Of a stretch of 10,215 bases of DNA, positions 1-5,476 are shown piece after piece. Position 1 is the stretch's first letter; each line of letters begins with the position of its first letter. The DNA is taken from NCBI GenBank assembly GCA_913058025.1, contig CAJXPN010000070.1:1-10215 (forward strand), given 5' to 3'. This stretch comes from an uncultured Myxococcales bacterium (GTDB taxonomy: Bacteria > Myxococcota_A > Bradymonadia > Bradymonadales > Bradymonadaceae). Under the pieces are notes generated by a model. That model saw nothing but the letters and a program-made list of their open reading frames with translations. It was not told the DNA's origin and ran no database searches. Both the position numbers and the translations under genes were made by a program.

Positions 1-46
1 AGATTTCTGCCTGTCTCGTGGGCTCGGAGATGTGTATAAGAGACAG
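1..46 (+). other. Untrimmed Nextera i7 adapter (artefact)
   Basis: This is synthetic library sequence, not genome. It reads as the last bases of the Illumina P7 primer (AGAT), an 8-base index TTCTGCCT (N703 as I recall the Nextera set), the Nextera read-2 segment GTCTCGTGGGCTCGG, and the 19-bp Tn5 mosaic end AGATGTGTATAAGAGACAG. Translating it gives the peptide MGSEMCIRDS in one plus frame, MYKRQ in another, and the reverse strand gives SLIHISEPTR, all familiar contaminants in predicted proteins. Coding calls that extend into it should be cut at base 47. Confidence 0.98.
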
Positions 47-517
47 CGCCAACGTGACGGGCGCGACGCGGTCGAAGGCGTCCCTGATGATGCTCCTGGC
101 CTGGGCGTCCGTGGGCGAGGTGCCGGGCCGCGTGATCGTGGCGACCAGCCGGCCGTCTGGTCCCAGGACCTCGACGACGAGCTCGTCGCCTCGAGCGCTC
201 ACGATGAAGAGGCTCTCGAGCGACGCGCGCGTCATCAACGCGACCGCGCGCGCGCGGTCGCCCGAGAGAGCCCCGGAGGCCATGGGCTGCGTCCCGTCGA
301 AGGCATCTCGCACGACGCGCGCGTCCCTGAGGTCGACGTTCGGGCTGCGTGAGAGGACGCCGTCGAGCGCGCCCGTCGAGAGCCGCCCGCCGGGGTCTCG
401 CGTGAGCACGCCGACCGATAGCGGGGCGGGGGAGGGCTGATCGGCGCGCGCGTCGTGCGCGAACGTGAGCGTCGCCATGGCCGCGCTCACGGCCAGTTTT
501 CGTGTGTGTCGGTTCAT
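47..517 (-). CDS. Secreted protein of unknown function, 3' truncated by contig end
   Basis: The ATG on the minus strand at 517 opens 157 codons that reach the adapter at 46 without a stop, so the C-terminus is missing. The N-terminus is a good Sec signal peptide: a basic start (MNRHTRK), a hydrophobic stretch (LAVSAAMATLTFA) and a cleavage-type ARA at about residues 23-25, so export is likely. The mature part has alternating strand and helix character. One strand pair around residues 102-123 (LFIVSARGDELVVEVLGPDG) is followed by a likely helix around 138-150. This loosely recalls the TolB-N/CsgG-like fold, but I do not recognise the family. The first ATG is preferred because starting at M14 would lose the basic part of the signal peptide. 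Only a weak GGGA lies upstream. It is divergent from the membrane gene at 629. The final residues read LSLIHISEPTR if translated into the adapter and are false. Confidence 0.72.
240..261. repeat. Perfect 22-bp palindrome inside a coding region
   Basis: Bases 240-261 equal their own reverse complement with no spacer and no mismatch. The core is alternating CG flanked by GCGACC and GGTCGC. It lies inside the truncated secreted-protein gene and codes for a short Arg/Ala run, so it may simply reflect GC-rich codon use. The flanking pair (239/262) does not match. Confidence 0.6.
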
Positions 518-628
518 GGGTTCCGTCCCAGATGCCGCGCCGTAGCTGTGAGATGTGGTCTGAGATGGGGCATGGTACTCGGAAGAGGCACAGGGTTCAG
601 GTGCTTCTTCGATCGTCGAGGTGATGTG
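518..628. promoter_or_regulatory. Divergent intergenic region
   Basis: This 111-bp gap separates the minus-strand secreted-protein gene from the plus-strand membrane-protein genes, so it must hold both promoters if each is transcribed on its own. I see no convincing -35/-10 pair and no strong operator-like repeat. A possible longer version of the downstream gene would start at ATG 572 and take up half of the gap. Confidence 0.4.
618..621 (+). promoter_or_regulatory. Ribosome binding site deciding a GTG start
   Basis: GAGG at 618-621, within GAGGTGAT, lies 7 nt before GTG 629 and 4 nt before GTG 626. The ATG at 572 and the still earlier ATG at 455 have no comparable site, and the frame from 455 would overlap the divergent gene. 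The protein from 629 is also almost the same length as its downstream paralog. Confidence 0.5.
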
Positions 629-1702
629 GTGGGTGAGGCGCCGAGCAAATTCAAGATCGCGAGCCGCGCGCTCTTGAACCTCCTCAAGGGGATGACGCTC
701 TGGTCGGCGCACAACCTCGTGATGGCGGTCGTGATCGCGTGCACGCTCTCCGTGCCCCTCCTGACGCTCACGCTCCTCGAGCTCCTCTCGCCGCTGTTCG
801 CGGCGTACGCCGTGTGGTGGGCGATACCCTACTCGTACGCGGTGCCTGTGGCGGGGCTCGTGTATGCCATCCGGCGCGTGCGCGCCGTGGCCGAGGACGT
901 CCCCGAGATCGGCGAGTCGTTCCAGACGTTCCGAGATCTGAGGGACGACACGTGGGACGTCCAGGAGCAGGGAGGAGGGCTCAGCGTGGTGGAGGATGCG
1001 TCGACGAGCGGAGGATTGAGCGTGAGCGCCGCGGCGACCCGAGGCGACCTCGCCACCTCGTCCGCGGCGGCGGCTTCCGCCCGACCCGCGCCCGCGTCGG
1101 GCGCCCATGTGTACGACGCGCCACCGACCGACGACGAGTCGACCCCCGCCAAGGGCTTCTTCACGATCCTCTGGAGGATGTCGCGGGGCCTGTTCTGGGT
1201 CTGCGCGGCGTTCATCTTCCCCTCGTGGTGGTTCGCCGCCGTGCTCGGCGTGCCTCCTGACGAGCCGCGTGTCGTCGGCGTGGGGATCTTCTTCTTGTTC
1301 ATGTCGTCGATCGGCGCGGCGACCTACCACGGTCACGCTCTAATGAGCGATGACGCGCTCGAGGAGCGCCACAACACCGCACGAATGTTCGGGATACTCG
1401 CGGCGCTCGTGATCGTGCCCATCTCCTTCCTCAGCTTCTCGCTGCTCGTCGCGCTCGAGCTGCTCGTGCCGCCGCTGCTGCTCATGGGGATCGCGTGGGC
1501 GTGGTCGCGTACGCGTCGGCCGAGGGACGTGTGGGCAGAGGATGTGATCGAGGACCTCCGACGCGAAGCGGCGCGCGCTCCGGAGGCCGATTCGCCTACG
1601 GCTCGAAGCTCCGAGTCGTCTGGTGATGCCGTGCTCTCGTTCGATGGCGAGCGCGCGCCAGACTCCGTGAGCGTGGAGCGGTCCGTGGATGCCTTCGAAT
1701 GA
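629..1702 (+). CDS. Six-TM membrane protein, first of two tandem paralogs
   Basis: The predicted product is a 357-aa inner-membrane protein of unknown function. Hydrophobic segments fall at about residues 28-54, 58-82, 186-207, 216-236, 252-275 and 276-296, giving a 2+4 arrangement around a soluble loop at about 83-180. Basic residues after TM2 (IRRVR) and after the last TM (RTRRPR) put the N-terminus, loop and C-terminus in the cytoplasm by the positive-inside rule. The loop opens with VPEIGE, then has two GGLSV motifs in an Ala/Ser/Gly-rich linker. The C-terminal tail is acidic and polar with LSFDGER. The order of segments, VPEI, the G-x-L-S/T repeats and the tail all recur in the gene that begins 12 bp downstream, so the two look like duplicates in one operon. 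The start at GTG 629 rests on the GAGG site and matching length. GTG 626 and ATG 572 are alternatives. I do not recognise a named family. Confidence 0.75.
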   Translation: MGEAPSKFKIASRALLNLLKGMTLWSAHNLVMAVVIACTLSVPLLTLTLLELLSPLFAAYAVWWAIPYSYAVPVAGLVYAIRRVRAVAEDVPEIGESFQTFRDLRDDTWDVQEQGGGLSVVEDASTSGGLSVSAAATRGDLATSSAAAASARPAPASGAHVYDAPPTDDESTPAKGFFTILWRMSRGLFWVCAAFIFPSWWFAAVLGVPPDEPRVVGVGIFFLFMSSIGAATYHGHALMSDDALEERHNTARMFGILAALVIVPISFLSFSLLVALELLVPPLLLMGIAWAWSRTRRPRDVWAEDVIEDLRREAARAPEADSPTARSSESSGDAVLSFDGERAPDSVSVERSVDAFE

Positions 1703-1714
1703 GTATTTCATCGT

Positions 1715-2803
1715 ATGAGTAGTGAAGAGCCACCCGAGTCGAAGGAACTCGCCAGGAAGAGGCGCCATGCGATGACGGCGGCGAACCTTCGCATGCTCAA
1801 GGGGGTCGCGCGCTGGTTCACCCAGGGCGTCGGCGCGGTGATCGCGTCGTCTGTGGTGATCATCGCGCCTTGCGCCTTGAGCGCCTCGCTCATTGTCTCC
1901 TCCCCGGCGCTGTCGTTCGTATTCGCGATGGTGGCCTTGTTCGTCAGTTCGACCACCCTCATCGCGCTGATTCTCTATTTGCTCAGGCGCTTCTCGGCGA
2001 CGGGTGAGTCCGTCCCTGAGATCCAACAAGCGCGAGCGATCGCCCAGCGGCTGCGCGTCGACCCGGAGTTCGACGGCGAGGTGGTTCGAGGTGCGCTCCA
2101 GGAGTTCGAGGAGGAGGACACGCGGGGGCGAGGTGGCCTGACCGAGGCTGGCGGCGGAGGGGCGCTGACGGAGGCGTCGGCGCGCGGCGCCGCGGCGGGT
2201 GTCGTGGCGGACGAGGTCAGGGACGACGCCGCGTCTCCAGCGGCGGCTGGCGTGGTGAGGGAGGATCTCACGAAGAAGAACGTCACGTTCGCCCAGTCTC
2301 TCGCGCTCTCCGCGAAGTTCGTGATGGCCGCGTACGCCGCCTCGTTCTTCGCGGTGGTGTTGGGCTCCTCGGTGCTGCACGTGTTCGCCGTATCCAGCGT
2401 GGCAGCTGGGGCATTGCTCGTCGTCCCCGCGCTCCTCGTGGTGGTGGCGTGGCAGCGTGAGAAGCGCGTCCGACGTTGGCCTGGGCCGCGGTGGTTGCAA
2501 GGGCTGCTCTTGTTCGCGCTCGGGTTCGCGCCGACGTGGGCGAACGTCCCCACGCGTTGGAGCGATGTCGTCGCGGACTCCGCGTTGGGTTGGCCGATCG
2601 TGTTGGCCGCGGTGTCGCTCTTGGTGGCGGCGGCCTCGCTCGAGTTCGCGCGGGCGCGGGAAGCGCCCGGGCGAGGCGCGGCGCTCGAGCCGGCCCGGAG
2701 CGACTCCGAGCGCGCTGGCGCCGACGAGGTCACGCTCGGCTTCGAGGGCGAGCGAGGAGAGGAGGTGCTCGCCGAGGTCGCTCAGAGCGTGAGCGACCAG
2801 TAG
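1715..2803 (+). CDS. Six-TM membrane protein, second of two tandem paralogs
   Basis: The product is a 362-aa membrane protein of unknown function. Hydrophobic segments fall at about 36-62, 66-90, 197-222, 223-246, 260-280 and 288-310, the same 2+4 pattern as the upstream paralog. Basic stretches at 15-18 (RKRR), 91-92 and 249-254 (EKRVRR) again place the termini and loop inside. The loop (about 93-195) starts with SVPEIQQ, is acidic around 120-135, then carries GGLTEA and GALTEA. The tail from 337 has DEVTLGFEGER, matching the paralog's DAVLSFDGER. The gene starts 12 bp after the previous stop with no clear ribosome site, so translational coupling is likely. A downstream in-frame ATG at 1772 has GAGG nine bases upstream and is a real alternative (343 aa). 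The 3' end overlaps the convergent gene by 22 bp. Confidence 0.78.
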   Translation: MSSEEPPESKELARKRRHAMTAANLRMLKGVARWFTQGVGAVIASSVVIIAPCALSASLIVSSPALSFVFAMVALFVSSTTLIALILYLLRRFSATGESVPEIQQARAIAQRLRVDPEFDGEVVRGALQEFEEEDTRGRGGLTEAGGGGALTEASARGAAAGVVADEVRDDAASPAAAGVVREDLTKKNVTFAQSLALSAKFVMAAYAASFFAVVLGSSVLHVFAVSSVAAGALLVVPALLVVVAWQREKRVRRWPGPRWLQGLLLFALGFAPTWANVPTRWSDVVADSALGWPIVLAAVSLLVAAASLEFARAREAPGRGAALEPARSDSERAGADEVTLGFEGERGEEVLAEVAQSVSDQ

Positions 2804-3348
2804 GCCGTCGCCTCCCAGGGGGTCTCGTCGTCCAGGCCCATCGTGACGTTGCTCATCTTGAAACGGAGCGCCTGGTTCGGAGCTTCGCCGGGGCAGCAGA
2901 TGGTGCCGTGGCGGGTGACCGTGTTCAGCGCGCGCTCGATGACCTCCCAGGTGCCGGGGGGGCGGAAATCGTACCAGTAGGAGGCGGGCCGCGCGCGCTC
3001 CTCACGGACCTCGGCGCGCACCGAGCGCGCGCCGTCGATCTCACAGGTGGGGGTGAGCGCGTCGAAGGGCTGGTCGTAGGCCGCCTGCGTGGTGAGCGTG
3101 ACGCGCACGCAGGCCACGGGTGAGCGCGAGACGAGCATCAGCTCGTCGTCGAGCAGCGTCTGATCGATCTGTTCGGGAGGGGTCTCGCGCTCTCCGGCGC
3201 GGCCGAAGACGACGATCGCGCGGGCGGCGTCACCGCCGACGTCGTCGGGCGAGAGGGGGCCGAGGTCCACGCGGGTGGAGGTCTGCGGCGCGGCGCAGGC
3301 GATCGCCTGCGCCGCGAGGCATGAGCACAGCATCGGTTCGAACTTCAA
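2782..3348 (-). CDS. Exported Cys-containing protein of unknown function
   Basis: The product is 188 aa from the TTG at 3348. I chose this start because AAGGA lies 7 nt upstream of it and because it gives a normal signal peptide: MKFEP, then a hydrophobic stretch with Cys at 8, 10 and 18 (LAAQAIAC). ATG 3363 would add MKEDA, has no visible ribosome site and puts acidic residues in the n-region, but remains possible. AIAC at 15-18 is a poor lipobox because Gln precedes it, so I leave open whether this is a lipoprotein or a cleaved periplasmic protein. The mature part has four cysteines (about 80, 102, 151, 152) that could form disulfides, aromatic patches such as SYWYDF near 123, and it ends in a strand-like TAYWSLTL. 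No family was recognised. The 3' end overlaps the second membrane gene, which runs towards it. Confidence 0.7.
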   Translation of the reverse strand: MKFEPMLCSCLAAQAIACAAPQTSTRVDLGPLSPDDVGGDAARAIVVFGRAGERETPPEQIDQTLLDDELMLVSRSPVACVRVTLTTQAAYDQPFDALTPTCEIDGARSVRAEVREERARPASYWYDFRPPGTWEVIERALNTVTRHGTICCPGEAPNQALRFKMSNVTMGLDDETPWEATAYWSLTL

Positions 3349-3355
3349 GGCGTCT

Positions 3356-3360
3356 TCCTT
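3356..3360 (-). promoter_or_regulatory. Ribosome binding site supporting a TTG start
   Basis: On the minus strand AAGGA is followed by seven bases and then TTG at 3348. It overlaps the second codon of the longer ATG-started frame. Its spacing is typical, whereas nothing similar precedes ATG 3363. Confidence 0.5.
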
Positions 3361-3429
3361 CATGAAGAGGGTGGGCGTGAGCCGGCGCCGTTGAGTCGTG
3401 TGCGAGCGGTCCCGCTGTGCGTTGGGTCT

Positions 3430-3654
3430 TCAGCCCTTGCCGAAGAATCCGCCGGCGAGGTCGCCGAGGCCGCCAGGGAGGAGGTCGGTGACGTCGTCGA
3501 GGCCGATGTCACCGGCGGCGAACTCCTCGAGCTTGTCGCCGATGGCGTCTGGCAGCTTCTCCTTGAAGAACTCGAAGGCGACCGTGGCCGCCTGACGCGA
3601 CATATCCTCGGACATTCCAGTCTTCTCCTGCAACAGCGCGATGAGCTTCTCCAT
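3430..3654 (-). CDS. Small helical protein, 74 aa, Gly-rich C-terminus
   Basis: The start is firm: AGGAG sits 7 nt before ATG 3654, and the longer frame from 3741 has no such site. The product has two probable amphipathic helices, residues 1-13 (MEKLIALLQEKTG) and 15-47 (around SRQAATVAFEFFKEKLPDAI), then GDIGLDDVTDLLPGG and a flexible GGFFGKG end. There is no signal peptide or TM helix, so it is probably cytoplasmic. The pattern, a short helix with LLQEKTG, a helix ending in F-x-K-E-K-LP, then a hydrophobic and Gly-rich tail, resembles small uncharacterised proteins seen in many bacteria, but I cannot name a family with confidence. It is on the same strand as the HEAT genes, 174 bp downstream, beyond a cluster of hairpins that may separate the transcripts. 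Confidence 0.75.
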   Translation of the reverse strand: MEKLIALLQEKTGMSEDMSRQAATVAFEFFKEKLPDAIGDKLEEFAAGDIGLDDVTDLLPGGLGDLAGGFFGKG

Positions 3655-3697
3655 GTCGTATCTCCTGACGTTCGGTGTGTCTGTTAGACGTGTGTTC

Positions 3698-3713
3698 GAG
3701 GCCGCGAGGCCTC
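3698..3713. repeat. Small perfect hairpin in a gene leader
   Basis: GAGGCC, loop GCGA, GGCCTC forms a 6-bp stem with a 4-nt loop. On the minus strand it lies about 44 nt upstream of the 74-aa gene start, inside its probable 5' untranslated region. It has no U-run, so it is not a clear terminator. It could be a leader structure or chance in GC-rich DNA. Confidence 0.4.
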
Positions 3714-3770
3714 CTGTTCGGTGTATGAGACGCCGCCACACGATACGTGGTCACAATGAGTGCGCAAGGG

Positions 3771-3813
3771 TCGACGAGGCATCGTCGAACTCGCGCGATT
3801 CAACCTCGCGCGA
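3771..3813 (-). terminator. Tandem hairpins after the HEAT gene, possible terminator
   Basis: Two perfect stem-loops follow the stop codon of the 526-aa gene. The first pairs TCGCGCGA at 3806-3813 with TCGCGCGA at 3791-3798 (8-bp stem, 7-nt loop). The second pairs TCGACGA at 3771-3777 with TCGTCGA at 3782-3788 (7-bp stem, 4-nt loop). They begin 16 nt after the stop. Neither has a T-tract, so this would be a U-less or Rho-assisted terminator at best. Confidence 0.45.
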
Positions 3814-3828
3814 CGGCGCCTCCGGGGG

Positions 3829-5409
3829 TCACTTCTTGCGCACCATCTTCAGGAAGCTCTTCACCTCGGCCGAGCGCTCCTTGCCGGCGAGGTGCGCCTT
3901 GGCGACGGCGTGCGCGCCGGCGTGCGGAGAGAGCTCGGCGAGGATCGTCGCGGCGGCCACGCGGGCGTCCTTCTTTCCTTTGGACAGCACGCCCGCGAGC
4001 GCCGGGACCACGTCGGCGGCGTCGAACCGGGCCAGCCCTTCGATCGCCAGCGCGCGCGTCTTCTTCGAGGAGTCGTGGAGCGCGCGCGCCAGCGGCTCCG
4101 CGCTCGCCGGATGCGCGCACTCGCCGAGAGCCCTGGTCGCCCTGTTCCGCGTCGCGCGGTCTTCGCTCAGCGTGAGTGGATCGAGCGCCGGCCCGGTGAA
4201 CTCGCCAAGCAGCGCGAACGCGTCGCACGCGGAGATCTGTTTGTTGAAGTTGAGGACGAGCCAGTCCCCGTCCATGAGCTCGAGTTCTCGCGCGGCGCGC
4301 TGGGCGGCGCTCGCGGACGGGAGGACCGCGACGTGGTCCCACTCGAACGCGTCGGGCCGGGTCGTCGCGCGCTCGACGAGGTCGCGCGGGAGCGTGCGCC
4401 AGAGGTCATGGACGCGCGCGACGTGGCGTCGGCGGACGTGGTCCTGGCTGTAGACGAAGTCGAACGTGTACGACGACACGAAGCGCTCGAACGTCGGGAG
4501 CACCCGCGCCGGGATCGGGACCTCGTGCGCCTGGTACAGCGTGAGGGCCGTGAGGGCCGCGGTGACCATGTGGGGGCTGCGGAAGTCCACCTTGACCCAC
4601 ATCGGCTCAGGGACCTCGACGAGCTGCTCCTCGAGCAGCGGCAACAGCTCGGGGCCACGGGCCGCCGCGGCCTCGACCAGTGAGAACGTCTTGTGCGTGT
4701 GCCGCTTCATCTTAAGCAGCCCGCGGGCGAGGTCGGGCAGATCCCAATGCGCGATCAGCTCGAGGGAGCACTCGAACGAGTGGAGGTAGGGGACCTCGTC
4801 GCTCAGCGCCACGCGCGCGAGCGCGTCGAGCCACTCCTCATCGCTCCAGTGGCTACCAGTGGGCGGCTTCGTCGAGGACCAGAAGGTGTCGTTGAGCGTC
4901 TTGATCGCCTCGGCGTTCAGGGCTTCCTCGTCCGACGAGTCGTCGCTGTGACCGAGCAGTGAGAGCGTGTGAAGCGCGGCCGCGCGGGCGGGCTCGACGA
5001 ACTCGTCGGTCCTGCCCAGGAGCTCGCCGACGAGGGCCGGCTCGGCCTCGAGCTTCTTCGTGAGCATCGAATCCGTTGCCCCGCATTGGCCGGGGGAGTC
5101 CGTCCAGATCATGTAGCGCGTGCGAGGCTCGGAGACGAACCCCTCGGGGAACTCCTCGACGGTCGCGTTCGCCAGCCCGATGAGGTCGTCGAGGTCGAAC
5201 GCCGATGGGTCGTTGGTGTAGGCGCGCAGGTGAAACATCGTCCGGGTGGAGACGTCCCCTGCGCGGTAGCCCGACCAGATCTCGTGGGCGAGGTTCGGGA
5301 CCGAGCCGTAGTCCTTTCGGACGTAATCGAGGAGCTTGTGGCCGCGGAAGTTCTTCATGGTGCGCGCGACCAGTGTCTCGAGCTTCTGTGCGACCGTCTT
5401 CTTGGCCAT
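3829..5409 (-). CDS. HEAT-repeat protein, paralog of the N-terminal part of the DUF4132 protein
   Basis: This 526-aa protein is mostly alpha-helical with no signal peptide or TM helix, so it is probably a cytoplasmic scaffold. It aligns by eye along its whole length with about residues 1-510 of its upstream neighbour. Examples are AFDLDDLIGLANATVEEFPEG against TFDVDDYVSLLADFSRAFPDG, YTFDFVYSQDH against FQFGWSGSNF, and DSSKKTR at about 445 against DSSKKVR at about 439. HEAT-like helical pairs are clearest at the C-terminus (about 415-520), ending with a Lys-rich LSKGKKDARVAAATILAEL unit and a basic MVRKK end. It has no DUF4132 domain and no catalytic motif I can recognise. The start is well set by AAGGAG eight bases before ATG 5409. 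It begins 67 bp after the stop of the large gene, same strand, so co-transcription is likely. It is either a duplicate that lost its C-terminal half or an independent HEAT partner. Confidence 0.85.
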   Translation of the reverse strand: MAKKTVAQKLETLVARTMKNFRGHKLLDYVRKDYGSVPNLAHEIWSGYRAGDVSTRTMFHLRAYTNDPSAFDLDDLIGLANATVEEFPEGFVSEPRTRYMIWTDSPGQCGATDSMLTKKLEAEPALVGELLGRTDEFVEPARAAALHTLSLLGHSDDSSDEEALNAEAIKTLNDTFWSSTKPPTGSHWSDEEWLDALARVALSDEVPYLHSFECSLELIAHWDLPDLARGLLKMKRHTHKTFSLVEAAAARGPELLPLLEEQLVEVPEPMWVKVDFRSPHMVTAALTALTLYQAHEVPIPARVLPTFERFVSSYTFDFVYSQDHVRRRHVARVHDLWRTLPRDLVERATTRPDAFEWDHVAVLPSASAAQRAARELELMDGDWLVLNFNKQISACDAFALLGEFTGPALDPLTLSEDRATRNRATRALGECAHPASAEPLARALHDSSKKTRALAIEGLARFDAADVVPALAGVLSKGKKDARVAAATILAELSPHAGAHAVAKAHLAGKERSAEVKSFLKMVRKK

Positions 5410-5476
5410 GTGCGTGGCTCCTTGTCATGTGGGATGCGGGCGGGAGGAGTGGCTGCCATGAGCCTCCCACCGTGGA

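Noticed and set aside
18..440. Open plus-strand frame starting MGSEMCIRDS
   Set aside because: The first residues are adapter and the rest is Arg/Ser/Ala-rich antisense to the signal-peptide gene on the minus strand.
455..628. Longer N-terminus for the first membrane protein, starting at ATG 455 or ATG 572
   Set aside because: The stretch is Arg/Cys-rich, has no good ribosome site, would overlap the divergent gene if started at 455, and makes the protein longer than its paralog. ATG 572 cannot be fully excluded.
1340..2500. 386-codon open frame on the minus strand
   Set aside because: It lies antisense to both membrane genes, and its product is Arg/His/Glu-rich with no domain pattern, as expected from GC-rich shadow frames.
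3375..3420. Possible hairpin AGCGG/CCGCT between the small gene and the exported-protein gene
   Set aside because: The stem is five base pairs with a two-base loop and no T-tract, too weak to call a terminator.
3655..3741. 29-residue N-terminal extension of the 74-aa protein (start at 3741)
   Set aside because: It is Arg-rich with no ribosome site, while AGGAG is perfectly spaced before ATG 3654.
4541..4558. Tandem 9-bp repeat GTGAGGGCC
   Set aside because: Two copies only, in frame in the HEAT gene and encoding a repeated Ala-Leu-Thr in a helix. This is ordinary codon-level similarity.
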